The notes beneath the pieces were generated by a model. The model was not told the origin of the DNA. It made no database searches and saw only the letters and a list, made by a program, of their open reading frames with translations. A DNA stretch of 64,000 nucleotides from NCBI RefSeq assembly GCF_007004765.1, contig NZ_VIKR01000002.1, positions 186,001-250,000 of the forward strand. Direction: 5' to 3'. This DNA is from Aliikangiella marina. GTDB lineage: Bacteria > Pseudomonadota > Gammaproteobacteria > Enterobacterales > Kangiellaceae. The position numbers and the translations under genes were made by a program. Shown here in pieces: positions 1 to 8,617 of the stretch (position 1 is the first letter of the stretch; every line of letters begins with the position of its first letter).

Positions 1-152
1 TCAAATATTTCGAGATTAAGTACTTCTTCTAGTTTCTTGATTTGATAGCTGATTGCGGATTGAGCGCGGTGTAGCTGTTTAGCTGCGGCGGCAAAACTAC
101 CCTGATCGACGATGGTTTTGAGTACTCTGATGGAGTCCAAATCAAGTTTCAT
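1..152 (-). CDS. LysR-family transcriptional regulator, N-terminal fragment (cut by window edge)
   Basis: Reading leftward from an ATG at 152, the first 50 codons encode a LysR-type winged helix-turn-helix: the start MKLDLDSIRVLKTIVDQGSF is followed by AAAAKQLHRAQSAISYQIKK, the usual recognition-helix pattern of this family (hydrophobic spacing, AISYQI where most members have SxVSxQI). The rest, including the effector-binding domain, lies outside the window, so the target cannot be named. It is divergent from typA, with about 300 bases between them. Confidence 0.85.
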   Translation of the reverse strand, partial: MKLDLDSIRVLKTIVDQGSFAAAAKQLHRAQSAISYQIKKLEEVLNLEIF

Positions 153-401
153 AAATTAATCTAAATATTGAATGGTTTAAGTAAGAATACCATAGATTTT
201 TATAATGGAGCGAAAAGCACTTTTGGGTTGATTGGATGAGTTGGTGAGAATCCAAGTTTTGTGTTTCTTGTCGATTGAGTGACAATTAAGGCGGTCTCGC
301 CACTCTCCTTGCAGTTCAAACCGGCAAATTCGGATAAAAAAACGCCAAAAAACGGTGCTTCGACGGGCAATACAGCGTAGAATACGCGCCTATTTTTACT
401 A

Positions 402-420
402 CCGCTCTCTTCGTGAGCGG
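402..420 (+). promoter_or_regulatory. Hairpin in the leader of typA
   Basis: CCGCTC (402-407) pairs with GAGCGG (415-420) around a 7-base loop, ending 28 bases before the GTG start of typA. A TAGAAT at 378-383 could be the -10 box but no good -35 is visible. It could be a leader hairpin or a weak terminator-like element. The rest of 153-448 shows nothing else I can assign. Confidence 0.3.
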
Positions 421-448
421 ATTTTGCTCTTTATAGGCGGCTAGATTA

Positions 449-2272
449 GTGATTGAGAATCTAAGAAATATTGCGATTATCGCGCACGTTGACCACGGTA
501 AAACGACCCTGGTAGATAAGTTATTACAACAGTCCGGGACGCTTGATCAGCGTGCAGAGCCAACCGAGCGGGTGATGGACTCAAATGATTTAGAGAAAGA
601 GCGTGGTATTACCATCCTCTCAAAGAACACCGCAATCCGTTGGAACGATTATCGAATCAATATTGTAGACACTCCTGGACATGCTGACTTCGGTGGAGAA
701 GTTGAGCGAATTATGTCGATGGTTGATTCGGTGTTATTACTTGTTGACGCTGTTGATGGACCGATGCCGCAAACACGCTTTGTGACCCAAAAAGCTTTCG
801 CTCAAGGTCTAAAGCCGGTTGTTGTGGTTAACAAAATCGACCGGCCTGGGGCGCGTCCTGACTGGGTTATTGACCAAGTTTTCGATTTGTTTGACCAATT
901 AGGCGCAACCGATGAGCAATTAGACTTCCCAATTATTTACGCATCAGCACTTAATGGCTATGCCTCTGAAGATGATGCTGCTCGAGATGGCGATATGACG
1001 CCTTTGTTTGAGGCAATTATCAAGCATGTTGATCATCCACAAGTCGAAGTTGAAGGCCCAACCCAAATGCAAATTACCTCGCTTGACTATTCCAGTTATG
1101 TTGGGGCGATTGGGGTCGGTCGCGTGACACGAGGAAAAATTCGTAAAAACCAACAACTCATCAGCATCGATGCAGAAGGCAAAGAGCGCCGTGTTAAAGT
1201 CGGTCAAGTATTGGGTTACATGGGATTAGAACGAACTGAAGTTGAAGAGGCAAACGCTGGGGATATTATCGCGATTACCGGGGTAGGCGAGCCGAAAATC
1301 TCAGACACACTGTGTGATCCTGACCATGTTGAAGCGCTTCCAGCTTTAACCGTGGATGAGCCAACGGTTAACATGACTTTCCAGGTTAACTCGTCACCAT
1401 TTGCGGGTAAAGATGGTAAGTTTCTAACTTCACGTCAAATCCTAGAGCGTCTTGAGAAAGAGTTGATTCAAAATGTAGCGCTTCGTGTTGAGCAACTAGA
1501 CGACGCGGATAAATTTAAAGTATCAGGTCGCGGTGAATTACACCTTTCGGTATTGATCGAAACGATGCGCCGGGAGGGCTTTGAGTTAGCGGTTTCTCGT
1601 CCAGAAGTTATCATGAAAGAAGTTGATGGCGTGATGATGGAACCTTATGAGAATGTCACGGTAGATATCGAAGAAGAGCACCAAGGCACTATCATGGAGA
1701 GACTGGGTGAGCGAAAAGCCGAAATGAGAGATATGCAGCTAGATGGTAAAGGCCGAGTGCGTATTGATTTTTACATTCCTTCTCGTGGGCTCATTGGTTT
1801 CCAAACGGAGTTTATGACCGCGACTTCGGGCACTGGATTAATTTACCACACCTTTGATGCCTACGGGCCTGCCCACCAAGGAGCGCTGGCTCAGCGTCAT
1901 AATGGTGTCTTGATTTCAAACGGAACCGGTAAAGCACTCGGTTATGCGCTATACAACTTCCAAGAACGTGGTCGCTTATTCATTGGACACGGCGTTGAAG
2001 TCTATGAAGGTATGGTTATTGGTATCCATGCCAGAGACAATGATTTAACGGTCAACCCGCTTAAAGGTAAGCAATTAACTAACGTTCGTGCAGCGGGTAC
2101 CGATGAGAATATCCAGCTAACCCCACCAATCAAAATGACGTTGGAACAAAGTCTCGAATTCATTGATGATGATGAGTTGGTTGAAGTCACACCTAATCAT
2201 ATTCGTATCCGTAAGCGTCACTTAACCGAGAGCGAGCGAAAAAGAGCCTCTCGAGCTCCTAAGGAAAATTAG
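449..2272 (+). CDS. typA: Ribosome-associated GTPase TypA/BipA
   Basis: Translational GTPase of the EF-G/EF-Tu superfamily that binds the 70S ribosome and supports ribosome assembly and stress or cold growth. G1 is AHVDHGKTT (residues 12-20), G3 is DTPGH (74-78), and the NKID motif follows near residue 131; the C-terminal part contains the [11 protein letters not shown] segment typical of TypA. At 607 residues it has the normal family length. The start is GTG at 449, chosen because the protein start [20 protein letters not shown] aligns with known BipA starts. It is a single gene, with a strong terminator 57 bases downstream. Confidence 0.98.
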   Translation: MIENLRNIAIIAHVDHGKTTLVDKLLQQSGTLDQRAEPTERVMDSNDLEKERGITILSKNTAIRWNDYRINIVDTPGHADFGGEVERIMSMVDSVLLLVDAVDGPMPQTRFVTQKAFAQGLKPVVVVNKIDRPGARPDWVIDQVFDLFDQLGATDEQLDFPIIYASALNGYASEDDAARDGDMTPLFEAIIKHVDHPQVEVEGPTQMQITSLDYSSYVGAIGVGRVTRGKIRKNQQLISIDAEGKERRVKVGQVLGYMGLERTEVEEANAGDIIAITGVGEPKISDTLCDPDHVEALPALTVDEPTVNMTFQVNSSPFAGKDGKFLTSRQILERLEKELIQNVALRVEQLDDADKFKVSGRGELHLSVLIETMRREGFELAVSRPEVIMKEVDGVMMEPYENVTVDIEEEHQGTIMERLGERKAEMRDMQLDGKGRVRIDFYIPSRGLIGFQTEFMTATSGTGLIYHTFDAYGPAHQGALAQRHNGVLISNGTGKALGYALYNFQERGRLFIGHGVEVYEGMVIGIHARDNDLTVNPLKGKQLTNVRAAGTDENIQLTPPIKMTLEQSLEFIDDDELVEVTPNHIRIRKRHLTESERKRASRAPKEN

Positions 2273-2328
2273 TCACGACTGTCTAAAAGGCGGAGACTAG
2301 CCCAAAACATTCGCTGAGCGAATTTAAG

Positions 2329-2364
2329 CAGGCAGATAAATGAGTTTATCTGCCTGTTTTTTTT
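2329..2364 (+). terminator. Rho-independent terminator of typA
   Basis: A perfect 12-bp stem (2329-2340 with 2345-2356, TGAG loop) is followed by eight T residues (2357-2364). Confidence 0.95.
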
Positions 2365-2595
2365 GTGCCGGGAAATTTTATTCGGCATTGATGATAGTAG
2401 CCCTAGTATCTGATTTATTTCTCCTTGACACCTGCACGCGCCTTCTCGGATTTAGCGTCGATTGTTTCTTGAAATTTGTGCTCCCTGATATCTGTATTCC
2501 CTGATATTTGCGTTACCCCATATTTGCAGTATCACTTTATTCGGCGTAACCTCGAACAATCTGGCAATGACTGAAATCGAATTTTCACCGGTTCG
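2365..2595. other. Intergenic stretch with a short degenerate tandem repeat
   Basis: No gene is seen. Between 2483 and 2531 there are three imperfect copies of a 16-17 base unit (CCCTGATATCTGTATT, CCCTGATATTTGCGTTA, CCCCATATTTGCAGTA). It has no assigned function. The promoter of the next gene must lie here or just downstream, but I cannot pick a convincing one. Confidence 0.5.
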
Positions 2596-3294
2596 ATGGG
2601 AGGCAGAATTGTGCGGTTTAGAGTGGTTGCGTTAAGTTTCGCGCTTGGCTTAGTCATATTGTTTGCTGGTTGTGGCGGCTCGAGTGACGACGCTGCTCAA
2701 GCGCCAGAACAGTGCTTTAGAACCAGTGTGTATTACTGTCCACAGAGTGTTTGGGGGGACCCATTCGGTATCGCGCTGGTGTTTGCTTGGTATAGTGGTC
2801 AATGTACTCGTGAGGTCGGTTGCTCTGCTGATTTACCGCAAACCGACGCGTCTCAAGGGATCATTCGCGAGGAGTTTATTGCGGCCAACTGGACTATCAC
2901 TAACGCTCAAGAGAGCGAGCCCAACAATAGCTTCGACGATGCGTTACCTTTGGTCCTAAATCAGGAAACCGTATTTAGCATCACGGGGACTTTAAATGAT
3001 TCTAACGATACCCGAGACACCGTTGCTGCCGGGTTCTTATCCTCAAATTTGCATGCGATTTATATTTGTCGCGGAGTGAATGATTGCTTGTTGCCTTTCT
3101 ATCAAGGCAATGCGTTTCATATTGAGTTTTATGATCAAAACCAAAACTTAATTGAGAGCTCTTTTATGAATCAAACTAATAATGGGCATGAGATCACCTT
3201 TACACCTCAACCTGGACTGTATTATTTTGTTGCCATTGTGGCCGATGATACCCAGGGGGAAGATATGGCTTACGAATTGGTGATTACTGACTAA
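2596..3294 (+). CDS. Putative lipoprotein with a PPC-like C-terminal domain
   Basis: A 232-residue exported protein. The N terminus is basic and hydrophobic, ending in a lipobox LFAGC, so the mature protein should start at the Cys near residue 26 and be lipid-anchored. The middle is rich in Cys (QCFRTSVYYCP, CTREVGCSAD), suggesting disulfides. From about residue 105 the ESEPNNSFDDALPL motif and following beta-rich segments look like a bacterial pre-peptidase C-terminal (PPC) domain, usually found attached to secreted proteases, but no protease domain is present. A GTG at 2611 is an alternative start. The precise role is unknown. Confidence 0.75.
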   Translation: MGGRIVRFRVVALSFALGLVILFAGCGGSSDDAAQAPEQCFRTSVYYCPQSVWGDPFGIALVFAWYSGQCTREVGCSADLPQTDASQGIIREEFIAANWTITNAQESEPNNSFDDALPLVLNQETVFSITGTLNDSNDTRDTVAAGFLSSNLHAIYICRGVNDCLLPFYQGNAFHIEFYDQNQNLIESSFMNQTNNGHEITFTPQPGLYYFVAIVADDTQGEDMAYELVITD

Positions 3295-3424
3295 AGATTG
3301 TTCTAGCCGCATTTTGATAACTAATCCATCTGATTGGTTTATTGCTTATTTGAACCTTTTGCTTTCTAATCTCTCCAAGAAAGACCTATTATTAACAATA
3401 ACCTTTCATTGGATTCGACTATTC

Positions 3425-3760
3425 ATGATAAGAAAAATAATTCTCGCCACTTCGATTGTTGGTTTAGCTGCTTGTTCCCAAACAGGGAAGATACCGATCT
3501 TGGGCGATTTATTCGGTTACACGCCTCCGCCTGAAGAGCTCTCCATTGCGGAGGAGCTGAAGGCGGAATACGATCGTTGTATGAAAATTGGAGAAGAGGA
3601 AAATTGTGCCCAATGGGCTTTTGATATTGTTCGCAAAGTGAAAGGCTTAGAACCTAGAGCAGTCCCCAAAGGGGTTGTAATTATTCTTGAAGGCGATGGT
3701 AATGTCGGTACAAACGATGATTCAGATCAAGAAAGTAGCGAGGATGGTTCCGAGAATTAA
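3425..3760 (+). CDS. Small putative lipoprotein, acidic C terminus
   Basis: The ATG at 3425 is preferred over an in-frame start at 3314 because it gives a clean lipoprotein signal (MIRKIILATSIVGLAAC, lipobox LAAC). The mature part is about 95 residues with two Cys (DRCMKIG, EENCAQWA) and ends in a Ser/Asp/Glu-rich tail. I do not recognise a family. It follows another lipoprotein gene and has no visible terminator before it, so the two could be co-transcribed. Confidence 0.7.
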   Translation: MIRKIILATSIVGLAACSQTGKIPILGDLFGYTPPPEELSIAEELKAEYDRCMKIGEEENCAQWAFDIVRKVKGLEPRAVPKGVVIILEGDGNVGTNDDSDQESSEDGSEN

Positions 3761-3866
3761 CGGAAAAACAAAGAGTTAAAAGAATCTGCGATTTTTGATA
3801 ACTACCAAAAATAACGATTTATGTGCTAGGCTTAATTAACTTTTAAGAATAAGAGCGCATTAGTCG

Positions 3867-4844
3867 ATGCAGCAACTTTATCCGGAAATCAAACCCAACG
3901 AAAAATTTCATGTGGACGTCGGCGATGGACAGCGGATTTATGTCGAAGAGTGCGGCAGTGAAGACGGCATACCGCTGGTCTATTTGCATGGTGGTCCAGG
4001 TGCAGGTTGTGAATCGACGCATCGCCGCTATTGCGACCCGGAAAAGTATCGTATTATTTTACTCGATCAGAGAGGCTGCGGTCGCTCAGAGCCGCATGCT
4101 AGTATCGAGAATAACACCACGAGTGATTTAGTGGCTGATCTAGAAGTGATCAGAGCGCATCTTAACATCAATAAATGGGTATTAATGGGCGGCAGTTGGG
4201 GAACCACTCTGGCGTTAGCCTATGCCCAGGCGCATCCAGACAAAACTATGGGGTTGATTCTGCGAGGGGTTTTTCTGGGGCGCAAAGAAGATATCGACTG
4301 GTTGTATTCAGATGGAACACGAAAAGTATTTCCCGATTATTGGAATGATTTCATCCACCCCATTCATAAAGACGATCGGGATGATTTGGTCAATGCGTTT
4401 TATAAAAAGCTGACCGGAAAAGATGAATTGGCCAGAATGGCGGCCGCGAAAGCTTGGTCTTGCTGGGAAGCCAAAGCGGCTACCCTGGAACCAAACCACA
4501 GCTTGGTTGATCACTTAGCCGCACCGCATATTGCTTTGAGTATGGCGAGAATCAGCGCGCATTATTTCGTCAATAATTGCTTCTTAGAAGAAAACCAACT
4601 GCTCGACAATGCGGATAAATTGTCGGGGATCCCGGGCATTATTGTGCACGGCCGATACGATATGATTTGTCCAGTTGAGAATGCGTGGACGCTTCAGCAG
4701 GCTTGGCCGGAGTGCGAACTTCACGTCATCAGAGATGCTGGACATTCTGCTTCTGAACCTGGAATAATTGACGGCCTTGTTAGAGCCACAAAAGAGATGC
4801 ACCAGGAACTCACCCATGATTGCACTGATCCAGCGGGTAACTAG
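3867..4844 (+). CDS. pip: Proline iminopeptidase (prolyl aminopeptidase)
   Basis: An alpha/beta-hydrolase of peptidase family S33 that removes N-terminal proline from peptides in the cytoplasm. The oxyanion region is HGGPGAGC (41-48), the DQRGCGRS motif (67-74) is typical of the family, the nucleophile elbow is GGSWGTT with Ser110, and the acid and base are in GRYDMICP and DAGHS near the C terminus. The length of 325 residues is normal. The gene overlaps the start of dtd by 29 bases, so translation is probably coupled. No strong ribosome binding site precedes the ATG. Confidence 0.94.
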   Translation: MQQLYPEIKPNEKFHVDVGDGQRIYVEECGSEDGIPLVYLHGGPGAGCESTHRRYCDPEKYRIILLDQRGCGRSEPHASIENNTTSDLVADLEVIRAHLNINKWVLMGGSWGTTLALAYAQAHPDKTMGLILRGVFLGRKEDIDWLYSDGTRKVFPDYWNDFIHPIHKDDRDDLVNAFYKKLTGKDELARMAAAKAWSCWEAKAATLEPNHSLVDHLAAPHIALSMARISAHYFVNNCFLEENQLLDNADKLSGIPGIIVHGRYDMICPVENAWTLQQAWPECELHVIRDAGHSASEPGIIDGLVRATKEMHQELTHDCTDPAGN

Positions 4845-5253
4845 CGCTTCAGTCGTTGTTGAAAATCAAATTATCGGCGAAATTGAACAGGGCATTCTTG
4901 CCCTGATTGGTGTGCAAAAAGACGACCAACATGCCAATGCCGATCGATTGCTCGAACGTCTGGTCGGCTACCGAATCTTTGCTGATGACCAAGACAAGAT
5001 GAACCTAAGTGTCACCGATGTTGGTGGCGGCCTTTTACTGGTGCCGCAATTTACACTCGCAGCCGATACAAGAAAAGGTAAACGACCCAGTTTCTCGACC
5101 GCAGCGCCACCACAAGCTGGGCAAGCGCTTTTTAGTTATTTTGTCGAGCGGGCTAAACACCAGTACCCTCATGTTGCCACCGGAGAGTTTGGCGCAGACA
5201 TGAAGGTTTCATTGTGCAATGATGGTCCAGTAACTTTTTGGTTAACCGCCTAG
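4816..5253 (+). CDS. dtd: D-aminoacyl-tRNA deacylase
   Basis: Hydrolyses D-aminoacyl-tRNA (and glycyl-tRNA-Ala) to keep D-amino acids out of proteins. The ATG at 4816 inside the end of pip gives a protein starting [20 protein letters not shown], 145 residues, the standard length; the longer in-frame start at 4768 would add an unrelated N terminus. Family motifs visible are [20 protein letters not shown] and the C-terminal NDGPVTF, which form the cross-subunit active site. The stop codon lies inside a perfect 36-base palindrome. Confidence 0.96.
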   Translation: MIALIQRVTSASVVVENQIIGEIEQGILALIGVQKDDQHANADRLLERLVGYRIFADDQDKMNLSVTDVGGGLLLVPQFTLAADTRKGKRPSFSTAAPPQAGQALFSYFVERAKHQYPHVATGEFGADMKVSLCNDGPVTFWLTA

Positions 5254-5279
5254 TAATAATCGATTATTACTAGGCGGTT
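5244..5279. terminator. Perfect 36-bp palindrome covering the dtd stop codon
   Basis: Bases 5244-5261 are the exact reverse complement of 5262-5279, giving an uninterrupted palindrome that includes the last codons and TAG of dtd. Only a short T run follows on the + strand (TTTCT). It lies between convergent genes and probably works as a bidirectional transcription stop. Confidence 0.75.
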
Positions 5280-5351
5280 TCTACCGGTCAAAAACGTTGT
5301 CTCGAGAATTCGTACTCAAAATCTCACTAATACGCACGTTTAAAAACTCAA

Positions 5352-6365
5352 TTAGTTGCTCGTGATTTTTAAGTCGCTAATTAACTGTTTAAATTCGTCA
5401 ATCGATTTTGCCGCTAGCGGCGCAGGACCTGAGAGTCGCAGGAAAGTATATCGATTGGTTCCGCTTAACATCGCTATCACTATGTGGTTTTTATCGTTTT
5501 GAATGGTAAACAGGTTCCATTCTTGCGCAGACTGGCTCGTTAATTTTTCAGTCGGTAATGATTGCTCGGCAGCAATTCCGAGACGCTCTTTCCAGATACC
5601 AAGGATCGTTTCAAGGGGGACATTTGCCGGCAGTCTTAATACCGCGACTTGATAGGATTGTCCATCGATAGACTGCTCGAATGTTGCAGAAGCCATTCCT
5701 GCGCTTGCTTCCATAGCGGTCCAGTTAGAGTTCTCTGGAAGCTCGGCAAATTCGTCAAGTTTTTCTTGTTGAGGTGGTTGCGGTGCAGATTGTTGAGGAA
5801 CAGGTTGGTTAAGTCTCACTAAAACCGTATTGTTGTTATCTAAAAATTTAACAAACTGTGGGGTACTTTCTGGCATATTCAGTTGGCCGCGCCAACGCTG
5901 AATATTGGACTCAACATCTTGGTTGGCACCGAGTCGAGTCACTGATACTTCTAAGCCATTGAGGTTAAAAGTTGCGATCCGCATTTGCTCGTTAGAGCCA
6001 CTCAAATAGTCTTTTGGAATATGTGAAAAGTCTGGTTTGTCTGTAAACTTTAACTCGTCGACAAATAAACGATTAAACTCAACCGCTTGCTGATTAACCA
6101 AGTCAGTTTTACCGCGGGCTTTGATAAACCAGGTAGCGTCAGGCCGACGATAGATTATTGCCATAATCGACTCCAAGTTAGCGGTAGCTGGATTCGATTG
6201 CGTATTGTTTTGTGCTTGCTCTCTGGAGGCGAAAACCGTATCAATCGCTTGGCTTAAGTTCGCGACTTCTTGATCGGTAATCGGATCCGGATCGAAACGA
6301 ATCAGAAACGCGACGACGGCGAATAAGGCGATAAAACTGAGTAATACGGGAAGTTTATTTTTCAT
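5352..6365 (-). CDS. Membrane-anchored protein of unknown function with an NRWRGQL-type motif
   Basis: A 337-residue protein with one N-terminal membrane segment (residues 5-23, KLPVLLSFIALFAVVAFLI), so most of it should be periplasmic. A first module reads MRIATFNLNGLEVSVTRL and then RWRGQL (157-162), followed by NMPE. This resembles a module I recall from uncharacterised proteins of planctomycetes and verrucomicrobia (VNRWRGQLGLPP). A second half has a related arrangement (FEQSIDGQSYQVAVLRLP, then LGIWKERLGI), suggesting an internal duplication, with a proline/glutamine linker between. No catalytic motif is apparent. A perfect 18-bp palindrome lies 30 bases upstream of the start. Confidence 0.7.
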   Translation of the reverse strand: MKNKLPVLLSFIALFAVVAFLIRFDPDPITDQEVANLSQAIDTVFASREQAQNNTQSNPATANLESIMAIIYRRPDATWFIKARGKTDLVNQQAVEFNRLFVDELKFTDKPDFSHIPKDYLSGSNEQMRIATFNLNGLEVSVTRLGANQDVESNIQRWRGQLNMPESTPQFVKFLDNNNTVLVRLNQPVPQQSAPQPPQQEKLDEFAELPENSNWTAMEASAGMASATFEQSIDGQSYQVAVLRLPANVPLETILGIWKERLGIAAEQSLPTEKLTSQSAQEWNLFTIQNDKNHIVIAMLSGTNRYTFLRLSGPAPLAAKSIDEFKQLISDLKITSN

Positions 6366-6394
6366 TAGATTTCGCGACAGTTAGGGCAACCAAT

Positions 6395-6412
6395 TAAACT
6401 AGCGCTAGTTTA
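6395..6412. promoter_or_regulatory. 18-bp palindrome upstream of the membrane-anchored protein
   Basis: TAAACTAGCGCTAGTTTA is a perfect inverted repeat centred 38 bases before the ATG at 6365 (minus strand). Its size and position fit a repressor operator; no local regulator gene is present to pair with it. Confidence 0.4.
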
Positions 6413-6662
6413 CTTTGGGGGTGAAAGTTAAACAAGTTGATGGCCGGAATAACTTACATCTTTGTGAGGCGGGTTAAAGTTTTTTCAATCGGCCCGTCAA
6501 TCGTATGAACGAGTCTTTGAAGGGCAGAAAATACTCACTGGGGGAAATGCGAGTGCGATTTAAAGTATTTGGACGAGTTACTTTGGTGGAGCGAGTTAGC
6601 GAGACTTGGCAATAAACATAAAGGACCAACAACTGGGAGTCTGAATAGACAAGACGCCATTG
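6413..6662. other. Non-coding stretch between two leftward genes
   Basis: A 69-codon minus-strand open frame exists here but shows no family resemblance and no convincing start, and I do not call it. Apart from the palindrome on its left and the ggt terminator on its right I see nothing definite. Confidence 0.5.
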
Positions 6663-6695
6663 AAAAAGAGCCCGCGCGATCATCGAGCTCTTTTT
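6663..6695 (-). terminator. Rho-independent terminator of the gamma-glutamyltransferase gene
   Basis: On the minus strand AAAAAGAGC pairs with GCTCTTTTT (6687-6695 with 6663-6671), 14 bases downstream of the stop codon; the second arm supplies the T tract. Confidence 0.75.
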
Positions 6696-6708
6696 GCAAT
6701 TTTAACCT

Positions 6709-8436
6709 TTAGTATCCCGCCGCATGGCCATCTTTACGAGATTCCGACGCGCCATAATAAACCTTGTTTTCAGCATCATACATAATAGCCTGATAACCAC
6801 CATATCCGCCTCGGTCGTAGCGAACCTTGTGACCGCGGCTAATCAGCCCTTGGATCGTTTGATAGGGAATGTCGGACTCTATTGCGACCTCACCACCATC
6901 GGTGATGTATTTCGACTGGCCATCCATCGGCTCTGTTGAGCCGTAGTGCTGCCATCTAGTGGCATCACCTGCTTCCTGAAGGTTCATACCAAAATCAATT
7001 AAATTGGTAATGATTTGAACATGCCCCTGAGGTTGCATTGCACCGCCCATCAAACCAAAGCTGACCCAAGGCTTGCCATCTTTAGTGATAAAAGCGGGAA
7101 TGATTGTGTGGAAGGGACGCTTACCGGGTTCATAAACGTTCGCGTGGCTTTTGTCCAACGAGAACATTTCTCCACGATCTTGAAACACGAAACCAAGCCC
7201 TGGTACAACGACACCGGAGCCCATTCCACGATAGTTACTTTGGATGAGTGACACCATGTTGCCTTCCTTATCGGCAGTTGTCAGATAAATGGTATCGCCC
7301 TCATATAAGGCAGGATTACCACTGTCCACTCGTCTTGCAGCTCTATCGCCGATGAGTTTGGCGCGCTCTTTTCCGTAAGGCTTTGAAATTAGGCCTTTTA
7401 GCGGGACTTTGTAAAAATCCATATCCGCATAAAACTTCGCACGATCTTCAAATACCAGTTTCTTCGCTTCGACCATCACGTGCAGGGTTTCTTCGCTTAG
7501 ATGCCCCATGGTTTTGAGATCATACCCTTCAAGAATGTTAAGCATTTGTAGCACGGCTATTCCTTGCCCGTTGGGAGGCAGTTGGAATACATCATAACCA
7601 CGATAGTTGGTTGATACCGGCTCTACCCAGGTGGAGGTATGTTCAGCGAAGTCTCGATATCTGAGATAGCCGCCGTTATCTTTCATGAACTGATCAATTT
7701 TTTTAGCAATATCGCCCTTGTAGAAGCCATCTCGACCTTCGGTGGCAAGGACTTGGAGGGTGTTGGCTAATTCGGGATTTTTGAATATTTGGCCTTTTTT
7801 GGGCGCGTTGCCATCGATCGTAAAAGTGTCTTTAAAACTGCCAGGCTGGGGAGAGAGACGAGGAACTGAGCGATTCCAATAATAGGCAATCAGTTCAGAA
7901 ACCGGGAAGCCGTTATTGGCGTAGTCGATTGTTGGTTGAAGATTTTCCGCCATCGACAGCTTACCGAATTTATTATGTAATTCAAACCAACCATCAATAG
8001 CGCCAGGAACCGAGATTGGTAACATGCCTAGCGGCGGAATAGAGTCTCGGTTGAGTTTTTTAAGCTCTCTTTTAAGTTGCTTTAAACTTAGCCCTTTCGG
8101 AGAGCGTCCGCTGGCGTTTAGTCCGTATAACTTTTTGGTTTTGGCGTCCCAGACGATTGCGTATAAATCACCGCCGATGCCATTACCGGTTGGCTCCATA
8201 AGTCCAAGGGCTGCGTTAGCCGCAATCGCAGCATCGATTGCATTGCCACCCTTTTTCAAAATGTCGACACCAATTTGAGTCGCGAGTGGGTGGCTGGTTG
8301 CCACCATGCCATTTTGAGCGATAACTTCGGAGCGAGTAGCGAAGTTCTTGCCGGTAACTCTATCAACGCCTAATGCGGTAAAACTAGCGCCGAATAAGAA
8401 TACCGCGGTGAAAAAGACCAGTGACGTATTTTTCAT
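6709..8436 (-). CDS. ggt: Gamma-glutamyltransferase (autoprocessing, exported)
   Basis: An Ntn-hydrolase that cleaves itself into two subunits and transfers or hydrolyses gamma-glutamyl groups, for example from glutathione. It is 575 residues with a signal peptide (MKNTSLVFFTAVFLFGASFTA). The self-cleavage Thr is probably Thr382 in DTIYLTTADKEGNMVSLIQS, where most GGTs have TTHxSVxD; the second Thr of the TT pair is Ile here. The GGAMQPQGH motif later in the chain fits the family. The variant nucleophile motif is nearer to YwrD-like enzymes, so the substrate may differ. It is divergent from the methyltransferase-aminotransferase gene at 8618. Confidence 0.93.
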   Translation of the reverse strand: MKNTSLVFFTAVFLFGASFTALGVDRVTGKNFATRSEVIAQNGMVATSHPLATQIGVDILKKGGNAIDAAIAANAALGLMEPTGNGIGGDLYAIVWDAKTKKLYGLNASGRSPKGLSLKQLKRELKKLNRDSIPPLGMLPISVPGAIDGWFELHNKFGKLSMAENLQPTIDYANNGFPVSELIAYYWNRSVPRLSPQPGSFKDTFTIDGNAPKKGQIFKNPELANTLQVLATEGRDGFYKGDIAKKIDQFMKDNGGYLRYRDFAEHTSTWVEPVSTNYRGYDVFQLPPNGQGIAVLQMLNILEGYDLKTMGHLSEETLHVMVEAKKLVFEDRAKFYADMDFYKVPLKGLISKPYGKERAKLIGDRAARRVDSGNPALYEGDTIYLTTADKEGNMVSLIQSNYRGMGSGVVVPGLGFVFQDRGEMFSLDKSHANVYEPGKRPFHTIIPAFITKDGKPWVSFGLMGGAMQPQGHVQIITNLIDFGMNLQEAGDATRWQHYGSTEPMDGQSKYITDGGEVAIESDIPYQTIQGLISRGHKVRYDRGGYGGYQAIMYDAENKVYYGASESRKDGHAAGY

Positions 8437-8475
8437 TTTCTTTGATCCTGAAGGTTAGTTATCTTTTAATAATAT

Positions 8476-8493
8476 TGAGAATCGCGATTCTCA
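8476..8493. promoter_or_regulatory. 18-bp palindrome in the divergent ggt / methyltransferase promoter region
   Basis: TGAGAATCGCGATTCTCA is a perfect inverted repeat, 40 bases from the ggt start and 125 bases from the start at 8618. Two GAGAAT half-sites face each other across CGCG. It looks like a dimeric repressor operator; the half-sites loosely recall Fur-type sequences but the spacing is not that of a Fur box, and I do not assign a regulator. Confidence 0.5.
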
Positions 8494-8617
8494 TCAATCA
8501 AAATATTTTTCTAGGACCACTTAAAGCTTGCTAAACCTCAGACAGCGTTAAATAATGTGCACCCTGCTTAATTGCCCAGTTTGACAAGCGATAACTGTTT
8601 AATATTAAGGAACTAAA

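Noticed and set aside
2483-2531. CRISPR-like repeats
   Set aside because: Three degenerate 16-17 base units with no spacers; a simple tandem repeat. No CRISPR array or cas gene was found in the window.
6474-6683. 69-codon minus-strand frame between the unknown membrane protein and ggt
   Set aside because: No family resemblance, no ribosome binding site, and its start region overlaps the ggt terminator hairpin.
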